Origin: Melieria omissa
Taxonomy: Eukaryota; Arthropoda; Insecta; Diptera; Ulidiidae
Length of the DNA stretch: 64,000 nt
Assembly: GCA_963971225.1 (NCBI GenBank)
Contig: OZ020270.1
Coordinates: forward strand, 25,295,123-25,359,122
Direction: 5' to 3'
The translations under genes and the position numbers were made by a program. The notes beneath the pieces were generated by a model that was not told where the DNA came from, searched no databases, and saw only the letters and a program-made list of their open reading frames with translations. This document shows, piece by piece, positions 21,910 to 34,324 of the stretch; within the stretch, counting starts at the first letter, position 1, and every line of letters starts with the position of its first letter.

Positions 21910-22226
21910 AAAAAAAAAAGTTAGAAACATCTTACACGGGCTTCAGCCGAGACGACATACAAGATCCTTAAATGTTCTGGGAACCGCATGGAAATTGCTT
22001 GCAGGTTCACCAGATCACGACGATTTTCAGTTAATAGATGACTGGATAAATAATTTACTAAAAAATAATGACAGACAAATCATCATAAATAAACTAACAA
22101 TGGATAGAATAAACGAAATCTCCCATATTACTAATAAAATACTAAGCACCGTTCAATCAAATGACATGTATAAAAAACAAGTACTTAACGGTATAGAAAG
22201 AAAATTAAGAATACTAAAGGAAGAAC

Positions 22227-22554
22227 ACGGCAGCCGCCGTGGCTCAGTTGGTTAGTGCGCGGTCCAACGAGTCGCATGCAGAGCGACGCAAGATCGAATT
22301 CTGCATGTAGTAACACCTAAAAAAAATAACGGGAAACTCGTTTTCTCTTTCGGTGGCTGTCCTCTCAGCTGGAAATGGCAAACCTCTGAGAGCAAAAATT
22401 GCCTTTGAAAAAGCTCCCAACCAGCCGTTCGGAACCGGCATAAAACTGTAGGTCCCTTCCACCCGCGTACAAAATTCACACGCACAACACGGGTGGTTGC
22501 GGGAGCTAGGCCTTAGTCTCGCGTAAGCGGGCTGTCGTGCCAATCAATTATTAT
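22227..22554 (+). mobile_element. tRNA-derived SINE inside env (unit 2)
   Basis: Same insertion as at 145-472, with the TAAAGGAAGAAC duplication on both sides. It predates the duplication. Confidence 0.87.
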
Positions 22555-22826
22555 TAAAGGAAGAACTAATACAAATAGATTACTCTTTACAATGGGCAAA
22601 GACAAATGTCGTCAACTCTTTTATATTGTCTAATTTAGAAATAAACCTAACTAAGAAATTTTTTTACGAACAAGACCTTGCATTCACTAACCTATTAGAA
22701 GCATTAGAATTTGGCGAAATTAAAGTTGCAACAAACCAATCCACTCTTTTGTATATTGTGTCATTGCCAAACACAAGGAGCATAAATTACGGGAAATATC
22801 TGATAAAATCCGTAAAAAGGAAAATA

Positions 22827-23386
22827 CGAGGGCGGGTCAATAAGTCCGTGACTTTTTGAATTTCCCGCCTCTTAATTGAAATGGCAACACTGCTCCCGTC
22901 AACAGTCATCTGTGTCAGTTGACTCTTGTCAAAAATTGAACAAGCTCCGACATTTAGTTTGTTTTTGACAGCCGTTAATATCAGACTACCGCGTTGACTG
23001 AGAAGAAAATGGAAAAAAGTGAATTTCGTGTGCACGGGTGCACACATGTGCAGTTTCCATGGCAAAAATCCATGAATTGGGCTACGAATTGCTCCCTCAT
23101 CCCGCCTATTCAACCGATCTAGCCCCAAGTGACTATTTCTTGTTCCCAAACTTGAAGAAATGGCTCGGCGGAAAGAGATTTGCCTCCAATGTCGAAGTCA
23201 TCTCACAAACAAATGCCTATTTTGAAGACCTCGACAAATCATATTTTTCGGAAGGGATAAAAAAACTGGAGAAACGTTGGGCTAAGTGTATAGATCTCAA
23301 AGGAGACTACGTTGAAAAATAAAATAACTTTTATCTAAAAACCTGTGTTTCATTCAAAAAGTCACGGACTTATTGACCCGCCCTCG
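22827..23386 (+). mobile_element. Deleted mariner inside env (unit 2)
   Basis: Same 560-bp element as at 745-1304, with perfect 34-bp ends and TA duplications. The transposase remnant is at 23038-23322. Confidence 0.93.
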
Positions 23387-23696
23387 TATTAGCATTAAAT
23401 TACCATTTAAGGAAATAATTACATGTAATAAAGAAGTATTAGGAATTAAGAACGAATGTAAAACGATAAACAATATGTCAATATGTAGAAATTCAGGCAT
23501 CGTAAACATAACCAATTCAGACTGCATTCCAAAACCATCGAAATGCACGACCATAAACAATCAGCACCTGCCATCAGTAGAAGAAATATCACCAAACATA
23601 CTGTTACTCAACAACCATGATGGGGAATTTAAGTGGACAATAGATCCGTGTCGTTAAAAGGAACCTTCCTCATAAGCCATAGAAATTCAACAATAA

Positions 23697-24400
23697 CACT
23701 GTGCGTGAAATTTGCCCTCAAAAATTCAGACATGGGGGGGACCTACAGAACGACTTTTCATAGGTATACTGAGTTGACATCCACCAGCCGTTCGGCTGGA
23801 TTGGCTCTAGTTAAACAGAAATCCGACTTTGAAGTTTGTTCATTTTAGTCGAGTTCGTCGCTTAAGTCTTCGAACGTTTAAATGTTAATAGGTCCTAAAT
23901 CGTTCCGAATATCGCTTTACTGTCTTCGGCAAGTTTGTAGATATTTTAACGACCAAAAAATTTGCTTAAGACTCCAATCCAAAAAAAATACATTCAAACT
24001 GTGTAATTGCGATATGTGAAATTTTTTGCGCAATGCAACGTGGCGTATGAGTGTCATTTAATTGTAATATAAATATAATTCAATGACACTCATACGCCAC
24101 GTTGCGCTGCGCAAAAAATTCACATATCGCAACTACACAGTTTGAATGTATTTTTTGTGGATTGGTGTCTTAAGCAAATTTATTGGTCGTTTAAATATCT
24201 ACAAACTTGCCGAAGACAGTAAAGCGATATTCGGAACGATTTAGGACCTATTAGCATTTGAAAAAGAGCAAACTTCAAAGTCGGATTTCTCTTAAACTAG
24301 AGCCAATCCAGCCAAACGGCTGGTGGATCTCAACTCAGTATACCTATGACAACTCGCTCTGTAAGTCCCCCCCATGTCTGAATTTTCGACTTGCACAGTG
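23697..24400. mobile_element. 704-bp foldback element in env (unit 2)
   Basis: A long palindrome between TAA (23694-23696) and TAA (24401-24403). The arms are about 350 bp each, from CACTGTGC at both ends to an AT-rich centre near 24065-24085. Arms match well but with small indels. It has no coding capacity. The single-stranded form would fold into a long hairpin. A TAA duplication is compatible with PIF/Harbinger or CACTA-type MITEs; superfamily unproven. Confidence 0.87.
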
Positions 24401-24734
24401 TAATCATCAAAAATCAAACATATTAGACCAAGGAAATATCGGCAGCCAAGCCGCTACCAGCAATTGCTCAAGCCAAAAACATAACAAAGACCTTCCAAGA
24501 AATATGATCTTTAGAAATACTAAAGGAATTACATATGACAAACATCGAGGAAATTTCAGCGATAAAGTACAGATATGGAACGAGCCTAATACTGAATTTC
24601 ATCACCGTCATCATAGTTATTGGCCTTATTGGTTACAGGACTTATGTAACAAAAAATAAGAAACTCAAAGTTACTATTAGTCCCAGCGTTTCTTCTCACG
24701 GCAGCGAGGACGCAGCCGAATCTAAAGGGGGAAG

Positions 24735-25313
24735 AGTTAACACCCTATACGCCGAAATCGACAAGCCAATGACCGACATGGCTTTTCGATTGGGATAAAT
24801 GTGCTGACCAAGCGTCTGGCGCGCGATCGGCCACCCGCAGCAGTTATGCTTGGTGCAAGCAGCACTAGCGCTGGCAGCGGAGCAACGACCGGCGAAGTTG
24901 TGCTGACGAGGCGATCGGGAAATTGAGACGGCAGCTGTGACGGCCGCGAATAATTTTTGAAACTTCACTTTCATTTTGACTTTGAATAAAGAAGGAGCTA
25001 AGCTCTCTTTAAAATAAAATATTAATTTTGTTTAACTTGTATGCGCTGAGGCGAATGAAAACAATACGAGCAACTGCACAAGATGAAAAGCAAATTGAAT
25101 TTCCATGGCTTTCGGTTCTGCTATAAATAATGAACCATGTGAATTCGCAAAGGCGTACAGTAGAGTGTGCGTTCCTATTGATAAAAAACCAAAACCATGA
25201 ATTTCTGCTATGCAATGTTGGCATTCATGTAGGCTACATTGCCTTCTGGCCTACTAAAATTCATACCGATAAATTTTTAAATTCATATATTAACAGCAAC
25301 ATATTATTATTTA
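24735..25313 (+). repeat. Probable 3' LTR of the errantivirus (unit 2)
   Basis: A purine run AAAGGGGGAAGAG (24724-24736) inside the end of env looks like the polypurine tract that primes plus-strand DNA, and AGTTAACAC just after it may be the LTR start. Env running into the LTR is known in this virus group. An AATAAA signal is at 24985-24990. The right limit is not visible: no matching 5' LTR is in the window, and a Helitron starts at 25314. Confidence 0.5.
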
Positions 25314-26530
25314 CTAGCTGACCCGACAAACTTCGTCTCGCCCAAACGGTCCGTTTGAGTGTGATGCCGTAACTCACATACAGCCACTTTCTTGTATATA
25401 GATTTAAGTTATATGGGCGGTGCCAAGCCCCCTTGTTCAATACCCGCACCATCCCGTCTGTCGGAAGGGAAAATGGTAGGTTCGTACTTAGTTTCATTGC
25501 TGTGCCACTTAAAGTTCAGCAAAATATTTGGGTCACAAACAATGCGCCACGCCCCTTGTCTGATGCCCATCAAATCTTATCATTAGAATGACTCATGTGT
25601 GAGACGACAGGGTACTAAATTTTAGTGTTGTATGACTTATTATTCCGAAATTATTCCATATTAAAAATTTTAGTTGCATGAGTGGTGCCCCGCCCCCTTG
25701 TCTAAAATCCACCCTATTCCCCCTGCCGAAGGACACGACTAAATAATAAGTTTATACCGAGTGTCATTGATGTGAATGCTATAGTTCAAAAGCTACACCG
25801 GAATTTAAAAAGTGCCGCGCCCCTTTCCAACGCCCATTAAATTTTATTTGTGGAACGACACGTTTACGCCATGACGCTGTACAAAATTTCAATGCTGAGC
25901 GACTTATAATTCCGAAGCTATTCCATATTAAAACATTTAGTTGTTTGGACGGTGTCACGCCCCCTTGTCCAAAATCCACCTTATTCCCCCTGCCGAAGGA
26001 CACGACCAAATCCTTAGTTTATACTGAGTGTCGTTGATGTGAATGCTATAGTTCAAAAGTTACACCTGGATTTAAAAAGTGCCACGCCCCTTATCCAACG
26101 CCCACTAAATTTTACCGGTGGAATGTTACGCTTACGCCATGACATTGTACCAAATTTCAATGCTGAGCAACTTATAATTTCGGAGCTATTCCATATTAAA
26201 GAATTGAGTTGTATCAGCGGTGCCACTCCCCCTTGTCCAACGCCCATTAAATTTTACCGATGAAAAGACATGCCTACACCATGACACTGTACTAAATTTC
26301 AATGCTGTTCGACTTTTAATTCCGAAGATATACCATATTAAAAATTTAGGTTGTATGGGAGGTGCCACGCCCACCTGCCGTACAAACATGTATTATACAT
26401 ATAAACCTTCCTCTTGAATCACTCTATCCATTAAAAAAAAACCGCTTAAAAAACCGTTGCGTAGTTTTAAAGATTTAAGCATACATAGGGACAGACAGCG
26501 ACAGCGACTTTGCTTTATACTATGTAGTGA
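25314..26530 (-). mobile_element. Helitron-like element with ~268-bp internal tandem repeats (unit 2)
   Basis: On the minus strand it starts TCACTACATAG (plus end 26530) and ends GTCAGCTAG (plus 25314). It is flanked by A and T as expected for insertion between A and T. The interior is a tandem array: the landmark ATTCCGAA recurs at about 25642, 25909, 26177 and 26319, that is spacing 267, 268 and 142. There is no Rep/helicase frame. Non-autonomous Helitrons often carry such internal minisatellites. A stable 3' hairpin before CTAG is weak here, so the class is likely but not certain. Confidence 0.7.
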
Positions 26531-26774
26531 TTATTATAATTTTCTTAAAATTTATATTATTTAGTAGTTTTATGTGTTCTTGCAATTTGCTCTTTTAACC
26601 AAATGCAATTTTTTTTTAACCAAAATTCTTAAAAATTAATCTGATATAAAATGCGCATGTTCCCTACAAGCAGACGGTTCTGAAAATCAAATTTTTTATT
26701 CATCTACTTTTGTTACGTTTGCAACACACAAATTGTACAAAAGCTTTTTTATATTGGAGGAATGAGGGGTTTCC

Positions 26775-27204
26775 TTAAAAAACGTATGAAATGTGTTGTA
26801 AAACATTTTTGAAATAAAAAAATGAGTCGATTAGAGCTTTTAGTTTTAAACTACTATTAAAAAGGTTGAAATTTTTTAAAAATATAAACATTTCGTTTCT
26901 TTGTAAATTACAAAGCTCATCTTTTATTAGCTTTTTGCAGTTATAACAGTCAAATTTTTCAATAGTTTTCATCAATATGAAACCAGAGAAATAACGAAGG
27001 GAGCCATCACTCATATGTTCATTTTTTATAATCCCTAAGGCATTTCAAGATTTCGCTATCTCTGCATCAAATATATCCTTTGATAAACAAAATTCTTATA
27101 GCATTTCATTGTCAACTTCCAACAAACTGGTATTATTGTCAATTGTTATAAATGAACCTTCGTCAGTGGGTTCACAATTGGAGGTTTCTGCCTTAAATGC
27201 TATT
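26775..27204 (-). pseudogene. P-superfamily transposase C-terminal relic (unit 2)
   Basis: Copy of the relic at 2890-3318, with the same open segment (MSDGSLRYFSGFIL, CYNC, EMFIFLKNF) and the same upstream stops. Its C-terminus differs by a single residue from unit 1 (FKNVLQH against FKNFLQH). Confidence 0.6.
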
Positions 27205-27205
27205 A

Positions 27206-28035
27206 CAGTCGTGTCTGTGTATAGTGAACACCTCGATATAGTGAACACCCAAATTTTTACATGGAGTACCCTAAATAGTGAACAATCGAAAAACTCTAAA
27301 TAGCGAAGAAAATTTGGAAAGAAATTTCAAGCAAAAAAGCAACAAAAAACACAAGAAGGAATCAAAAATGAAAGAGAAGAAATTTGTATTTTTGGTGTTG
27401 ATTGTTACAAAATACGCTGTTTCTTGACCTTAGTGGTTATGTTTTTTGTCGAATGCAAACCGATTGTGATTGAAAGTGGACTTGTTTATGTGTATCTAAA
27501 ACTTTGTGAACGCAAGAAGCTAACGTCTATTCGCTAATTCTTTCAATAAGCATCCATTTATGTTTTCCTACTAATTCATTTGAATTATCCCTTGAATTTA
27601 TATACACAAAGTGTATTTTGAGCAAATAAAACAAGTTTTTGAACAAAAATTTTAACCTTGATAGAGTGAAGAAACCAAACGAGAAACAATATTTACATGA
27701 TTCAAAAAGCAGTATACTTAGGATGCAATAGAGAATGAATAGAATTTTCGGAGCCCTAACTGATCCTACGTCTCGCTGCGGCAATGCAACGTTATTTCGC
27801 GAGAGTCTTCAAACAGTTGTTTACATAACACGCTGCCGAAAAATTCCGATAACATAAACGTCCACAAAAAGTTAAATCAAAAAACTATTTTTTTTTAATT
27901 CTCGTAATGATATTAGATCATTTATAACGTATTACAAATTTATTTTGAGATAGTGTTCTCCCGCAATGCGAGAGGCTCTGGCACTTCTCGCTAGTGCAGC
28001 AAGAGCCGATATATCGGCCTCCGGCACTAAAAAGG
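27206..28035. mobile_element. Possible pogo-like end plus 5'-truncated TTAA MITE (unit 2)
   Basis: Starts with the CAGTCGTGTCTGTG sequence after TA. At about 27670 a 180-bp deletion, relative to units 1 and 3, removes the left end of the piggyBac-like MITE (GAGTGAAG joined to AAACCAAACGAG). The right end, CCGGCACTAAAAAGG, with TTAA is intact at 28021-28039. Confidence 0.6.
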
Positions 28036-28664
28036 TTAAGGGACCCGAAATCATTCCTATAGCTCCTTTGACAGGAAAAAATAGCGCATTTCTTGTTATT
28101 TTTACGCTTTTTGTCACAATTATTTATATTCATGATAAAAACTTGTGGGATTCAAACATGTCAGATTTTGCTAAAATTTTTCAATTTAAACAAAATGTTT
28201 AAGGATTCATCCACGTCAAAATGTTTTCAAATCAGTTAACCCAAAGCATACGAAAATACGCAACCAGACAACGCACAGTGGGGTATTGACCATTGAAAAC
28301 GGCGATCAATTCTCCTGAGCTATTAAAATGAATGTGAAGTATTTTTTTACATAGATGAAACATATATAAGACAAATTGAAAAAAAAATGGTTGTTGTTGT
28401 TGTTTTTTTATTAAATTTATTCAATTTAAGCAAATATTTCATGTTTTGGGCTTCTCATACTAGAATTATTAAATGTCATCGCTATTATTATCATCATTAT
28501 CATCATCATCGTCATCATCATCATCATCATCATCATTATCATCATCATCATCAAACGCAATATCATTACCAGACTGGAAATTAGTATTATCTGTTGAAGT
28601 TTTTACAGATGGTGATTTTAAAAGTTCAATAGCTGATAGTGGTAGGTGTTGAATCTTTTTTTAG
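28036..28664. other. Spacer with (TCA)n microsatellite (unit 2)
   Basis: AT-rich spacer equal to 4331-4970. The microsatellite is at about 28483-28552, roughly 10 bp shorter than in unit 1. No gene recognised. Confidence 0.6.
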
Positions 28665-29355
28665 GAAGTTTCCTTAAACTTGATAAAATTGGATCGGAAG
28701 CAGCAAGAAATCGATGCAAAATATCATGATTGGTTTTTCTCTGCTAGTCTTGCGTGTGAAATGTTCTATGTATTTTTTTAAATTCTTTATTCAGTGCTTC
28801 TTGAGCTTCCTCAGTTAATTGGCCAATTGGTAACAGAGCGTGGTGTATTATTTCTGGCCCATGAATTAGAAATTTAGGCACCGTAGGTGGCATATTGCAC
28901 CATGGATACTTTGATACAAAATATCTCGCAGTATCATGTGCGAAATTTCGAAACTTTGCAATATCTACCTCATGGCCACAAGAAACCACTATCAGTATAA
29001 CGTGCAACCTTTTTATCAAGTTCAAGTCAACATTCGTGATTTCAGACGATAGCTCTGCGTTTCGAAAGAACCTTCTTGCCGTATTTCCATCATTTGAGTT
29101 GCCGAATCCGGGTTTCGGTTGATCAACAATCAAACCTGCTTTCTCTCTGAATCCCTTTTGAATATTTTTTTTTGTTTCGTTAACAATTTTCTTCTTGTTT
29201 TCTGACCTTACTTGCCATTTTTTTATTGGTAATTTGTACGATAAATGAAGAAGGCATTCAAAAAATCGTAACGAACCATGCAGTACTGACAGTCCAAAAT
29301 TAAGATTAGTGGTTTCAACATTTCTTGCAATCATTTCGTCAATTAAGTTGAATTG
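28665..29355 (-). pseudogene. Multicopy gene fragment of unknown function (unit 2)
   Basis: Same 196-residue frame as in unit 1 (Met 29334, stop 28744), identical in translation as far as I can read. It has the same seven-T frameshift near its end. This supports units 1 and 2 sharing that change apart from unit 3. Confidence 0.5.
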
Positions 29356-29659
29356 TGTTCTAGTTGCACCGCATAAGTAACACTTTTGAGTTGAAGTAGT
29401 CTCAGTGCCTTATTTGTAGTGCCTTGCAGTAGAATAACAAAAACAAAACAGAAACACATGATAACAACAACATTCATTACTCCATGAAGATCAAGCGAAA
29501 TCACAAAATTTGGCACTGACTTTGAAGCACTAAAACTTAAATATTTCATAAAATGCACAAAAGTGCACTTTAATTTTTTGCAATATAGTAGTCAAATACA
29601 TATATGTTCTTTACATATCATATAAAATTATTACGGCCTTTCACAGCCAAAGCAACTAT

Positions 29660-30527
29660 GGCGCATAATCATAGTCCCGCATAAAGCCGGCTTTAGTTAG
29701 CAAAAGACTAAAAAGATAAAGTCGACGTTAATTTTTCAGTTACCATAGTCAGTTTAGAACATGCTTCTACGTAGCAGCGACTTTTTGAAACAGCAAACGA
29801 ATGAAAAAACTAAGCGATTCGGAGTTACAAATGAGAATATATTTTCGGGATTATGCCAATACCGATTTATTTTGTAATCAATTATTTTGCAATATTTGTT
29901 TTCCTGAACACTAATTAGCAGTTAAAAATAAACGACTACGGTCGGCTACTTGTGAAAAACAGACGGCAGCCTAAAAAAATCGACTGCACAATTTTCCGAG
30001 GATTAATCTGCCCATCTCTGACATAAACAAAACAAACAGCTGATCGATATGAAAATGTTTGCCTACTTTACGGGGTAAAGAAAACAATTGCCAACAATAT
30101 TGCCGCTTGGTTCTTGAATGTTCAAAACATCAATTACAAACTGAGCAGGAACTTTATCGACCGGTAACGACTATAGAAGTCTTCGTCATCGAACTCGAAG
30201 GGATCCATCCGGCTTTTATATTCTCAGCGCAATGACGTCGTTCATAATATTGAAAACTCTTTCAATTTCCTCGAAATGAAACATTTTACATTTTTTAGAT
30301 TTATTTCGTTTTTTGAATTTAATGTATTTTTAATAAGTGACATTTCTGCTCATTTTAACTCATTGCTAACTGGTTTAGCAACAGCTTTTGCTTGTTTTAA
30401 AGTTAGAGTATACTTTAAGCGTTAAAGTATGCTATAACTCGACTATGATTGACTTAGAGCCTACTTTATTTAAAAGTATACTGTATTGAACGTAAAGTGT
30501 ACTTTATTTCGACTATGACTATGCGCC
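29660..30527. mobile_element. 868-bp TAT-flanked MITE (unit 2)
   Basis: Same insertion as 5965-6832, with GGCGCATA ends and TAT on both sides. Absent from unit 3. Confidence 0.85.
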
Positions 30528-32090
30528 TATATGTCTAACTATATCCTTTAAATATGTACATTTTTAAGACTATAACTAACAAATTTTTATAAATTATTAA
30601 TACACATATTCTACAAACATAATTTTGTTTAAACATTAGTACAATACCTGAGGTTGAAGGTTCCATATTAAAAAAATTAAGTTTTGCAAGAATGATATTA
30701 AAAAAAGCACTTCAAATCACTGGCAAATGCGTAACGCGCTCTAAACACAACGAAGCAATGAACAAATATGCATTTTGCAAAGCGCACTGTGACAATACCG
30801 TTCAATGTAGATCATTTATTTTTTCACCCAGTGACGCACAATTTTATCTACTTTTCCCCCATACCAAATATTATCAAGATATTTGAATTTCATTTTTTGA
30901 ATTAATCGCCATTTTGGGCATCAAATACCCCACTGTGCAGCGCAACGATTGCATTGATAAGGTGTTCTCAGCAAATTTCTTGAAGCGAAAGCGATCGTCA
31001 ACGAAAATAAGTATACACACAAAAAATGAGCGCGAACAAGTGAAATTGGGTTTTTGCTTTTGTTGGATTTTTTGGTGATTGATTATTTCATTACGTGTGA
31101 AGGCAACGCACACAATTTTGCGAATAGCCGAAGTGCGTATGGGACCTGCTACGCTGATAGCAAGGCGCATAACAGCAGCAGTAGCATCATCACAGCGCAC
31201 AGTTAATGCAAATTAAATCCTAAAGGCTTGATTACACGTAACGAGTAGAGTGAGAAGACAGCAACTCGAACGAGTACTCGTTTCGTCTAAACGGTAAGGC
31301 GAGTTCATGGCACAATAAACAAGGTAGTGGCAGGAAGGAGCGAATTTTATTTTTTTCTCGTCAGAGTTCGGTAGGTTGTCAGAAATTTTTGTCTGTTTTG
31401 TTTACATTCGGCGAACAGCATTGCCAGTCAACTATTTTTCTGTGAAATTTTACGCATTTTTGCAATGATGAAAGAATATTATTTTTCCAATTTTCGTTAA
31501 CTTTTATGAATTAACACAAAATCGGCGAACTATGGACTTAGCACTTTTGCCCCTAATTGTAAAACAACAGATTAAAACAAAGAAGATATGTACTTTTGCT
31601 GTTAATTGGTGTATTTTTACTTTTTCGAATAGACCAAGTGGTCTATTCGATGCTGGCAATACTGTTGGGAAGAGAACCGTCCGTCCGATTTGGCAATGAA
31701 CCGAACAAAAACACTAACAAAATACACGTGAAATTTTTCGCTCCTTCCTGCCACTACCTTGTTTATTGTGCCATGAGCGAGTTCTTGATTGAGTCAGTGA
31801 CCGATGAAAGTGGCGAGAGAGCCACTTGAGTCACATTTTGTTTGCTAGGCCGAGCGACGACTACTTTACCGTTATATTTTTCTCTTTTCGCAACGATTCG
31901 CGCAATCGCTCGTCACATGCGGAATCGCTCGTGACATGCGGTATGCGTCACACACCACTTTTCGCTCGGTTGAGTTTAATTACGCGACTTGCTTAGTTCA
32001 TTTTGTGCATTGTAAAACCGAACTGACTCGCCGCGTGTCGAAATACGTTTGAACAACTCGTCGCTTTTGCTCGCTATCCCAATTCTTTCG
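30528..32090. other. Unassigned sequence with empty hAT site (unit 2)
   Basis: Equals 6833-9134 of unit 1 without the hAT element: a single GTTTACAT stands at 31400-31407. The 38-bp inverted-repeat arms lie at about 31306 and 31738. No gene recognised. Confidence 0.6.
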
Positions 32091-32420
32091 GCCGCCGTGG
32101 CTCAGTTGGTTAGTGCGCGGTCCAGCGAGTCGCATGCAGAGCGATGCAAGATCGAATACTGCATGTAGTAACACCTAAAAAAAAATAACGGGAAACTCGT
32201 TTTCTCTTTCGGTGGCTGTCCTCTCAGCTGGAAATGGCAAACCTCTGAGAGTAAAAATTGCCTATGAAAAAGCTCCCAACCTGCCGTTCGGAACCGGCAT
32301 AAAACTGTACGTCCCTTCCACCCGCGTACAAAATTCACACGCACAACACGGGTGGTTGCGGGAAGCTAGGCCTTAGTCTCGCGTAAGCGGGCTGTCGTGC
32401 CAATCAATTATTAATTATTA
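32091..32420 (+). mobile_element. tRNA-derived SINE, second locus (unit 2)
   Basis: Same insertion as 9135-9464, with a tRNA-like head and ATT-rich tail. Confidence 0.8.
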
Positions 32421-33955
32421 AAAATCACCAGGAAAGAACGTTAAGCAAAATTCTCATAAATTAGTTGATTTTCAGCAAAATTTATGAACAAATTTTAAAT
32501 TATTTTGTTGACTCTTCAAAAACAACTCTACCTGGGCATATTTATTCACCACAAACAATTGTTGGCTAAAATTTGAAATTTAATTTAAAATTCTGCTGGA
32601 ACTGGAACTAGTACATAATGAGAATCGGAGAATTGGTATAAATGGCATAATGACATAAATGACAAGCTTTAGCGAGCCAGTCTGCTGGGTGCACCGGCGA
32701 CTGGTGCGCCATGGTGCGCAATGCGGCTGACATGAAAGAGTTATGCGATTTAGATATCATACATGATTGCAAACGATGTGGCACTGAACTATTGGCAGGC
32801 AACGCTGCAATCACTGCGTTTTGCGCGAGTTAGCAAATTTTCCTTGATTTTGCGCGACTTTCCTTGAAATTTTTTTATAAACAAATGAGGTTATTTGCGC
32901 ACCGTGGTGAACAATTACACATTGTGTGGTGAAAGTTGTAAAATTATTATAACACAGGGTTGAAATTTTTACTATCAACGGTGTATATAGAAATGTATTT
33001 AAATGGGAAATGTTTGTAATGGTTATGATTTCAATTAAATTATTTCAGTCAATGCAGTCGCTTCAAAGAATAATGAATAATGAATACAAAAATATTCTCC
33101 TGAACATATTGATCATGTTTTGAATAAATCATCGTGTCGTGCATTTGTGTTGCCAATAAAAATGAATAAAAACATATTTGTAATACTTATTATGATTTAT
33201 AAAGATGCACAATATTACTATTACGTAAAAGTTTTTAAGGTAATTTATCAAAATAAACTTTGCTTTGGGCTTTTAACTTGTACAAGAAGAAAATTACATT
33301 AATATTGATTCGGAAAGTTTATTTTTTTCATTATAAAATTATTTGTACGCAGGCAAAATTGAAATTAGTATTCAAATGCTCTATTTTAGGGAATTATGAT
33401 AACAGCTATTGTATTTTTACAGTAGTTGCCCAGTTATCTTAAGATGTTTGATCTTTCAAACATTTCTTTAATACTTGATTGACAAAGCAGTCAGAAAAAT
33501 AGGCGTAAAATTTGCTACCTAAACCATTTGAAAATGACGTTGGGGTAACACTACCACATTCTATACATTGCGGCAACACTGCCACATTCTGTAACACTGA
33601 CAGATCGAAAAAAGAGTGGCGCTACTTAGGATTTACTTTGGTTGATGTGCGACTGGCCACATCAACATAAAGCAAATTATGAAAGCTGACTTCGAATTGA
33701 GAAGTTTGCCGAAGTCATCGCGAATATGTTCGAATAGCCGAAGTGCGTATGGGACCTACTGCGCTGGTACCAAGCATGGTTGCCACTCGCCTAAAATTTT
33801 TTCTACCAAAATCTTTTATAAAAAGTTACAAATTTTTTCATTGACAAAAAAAAAACAAATATGCAAAACAATGCATTTCATAACAAAGGTACAAAAAATA
33901 GTTCACATTACTAGTAAAATCATCACATGTACACCTACGGTCAAAATTATAGCAG
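32421..33955. other. Unassigned AT-rich spacer (unit 2)
   Basis: No gene seen. From about 33010 to 33200 it has the segment missing from unit 1. From about 33721 (after GAAGTCATCGC) it enters sequence deleted in units 1 and 3. A stretch at 33764-33830 (GGTACCAAGCATGGTTGCCA...) is related in inverted orientation to 42645-42715. Confidence 0.4.
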
Positions 33956-33956
33956 T

Positions 33957-34113
33957 ACATGCATGTATAAACCGCTAGATTAAAGAAACACCAAACTTGA
34001 AGGGATTGCCGCAGCATTTTATTTTTACAACATCAACAATTATAAACATAAAATGTTGCGGTAATCTTTTCAAAAATTTGGTTTTTCTTTAATCTAGCGG
34101 TTTATACATGCAT
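33957..34113. repeat. 157-bp near-perfect hairpin
   Basis: Inverted repeat with outer arms ATGTATAAACCGCTAGATTA at the left and its complement at the right, and inner arms GATTGCCGCAGCATTTTAT and ATAAAATGTTGCGGTAATC. Related direct motifs (CAAAACAATRCATTTCATAAC) flank it at about 33864 and 34162, as if it had inserted into or duplicated part of another repeat. Could be a small MITE; no clear target duplication. Confidence 0.75.
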
Positions 34114-34324
34114 GCACTACTATTATTTTCACCGTTACATTTCAAACATAAAAAAACAATATACAAAACAATACATTTCATAACATAGATACATACAAAA
34201 CAAAAAATTGTTCACTTTAAAAGCATAGTGAAATAAATAAAGTGAACCAGATACTGACAACTCTCTTGATTCGGCAGGCTTATTTTATGTCACTATGAAC
34301 AAATTTGTCAAATACACTCAAATA

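Larger units (their letters stand above)
17806..21917 (+). mobile_element. Non-LTR retrotransposon with RT core deleted (in env)
   Basis: Begins CGCGTGGGCAGACG at 17806 after AAGTT and ends in a run of 12-13 A (to about 21917) followed again by AAGTT (last AA shared with the tail). It inserted into env. A 5' leader of about 450 bp (excluding the nested insertion) precedes one long frame from 19712 with an endonuclease and the start of the RT domain. The RT catalytic core is missing and the C-terminal segment follows. It belongs to the jockey/CR1-like group, exact clade uncertain. No separate ORF1 is visible, so it was probably a deleted, trans-mobilised copy or was deleted later. Confidence 0.85.
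17566..24798 (+). pseudogene. env: Errantivirus env, unit 2, split by four insertions
   Basis: Envelope-like gene downstream of the errantivirus integrase, start at ATG 17566 (a second ATG follows at once). Coding blocks are about 17566-17805, 21923-22214, 22567-22824, 23389-23693 and 24401-24798. They are separated by a non-LTR element, a SINE, a mariner and a foldback element. The first block begins with a short hydrophobic, signal-like segment. The last has a strongly hydrophobic stretch of about 20 residues (around 24588-24650) followed by a Lys-rich tail, the usual membrane anchor. It ends at TAA 24796-24798, inside or next to the presumed 3' LTR. There is also an in-frame stop before the last ATG (24535). 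Non-functional. Confidence 0.82.

Noticed and set aside
24535..24798. A separate small membrane protein gene
   Set aside because: It is the C-terminal anchor part of env, in frame with the upstream env block, and the same order is seen in unit 3.
25642..26319. CRISPR array from regularly spaced repeats
   Set aside because: Repeats are about 268 bp, contiguous and diverged, inside a transposon in a eukaryotic genome.
33957..34113. microRNA precursor
   Set aside because: Arms are long and nearly perfect with dispersed-repeat flanks, as in a MITE; no evidence of a host transcript.
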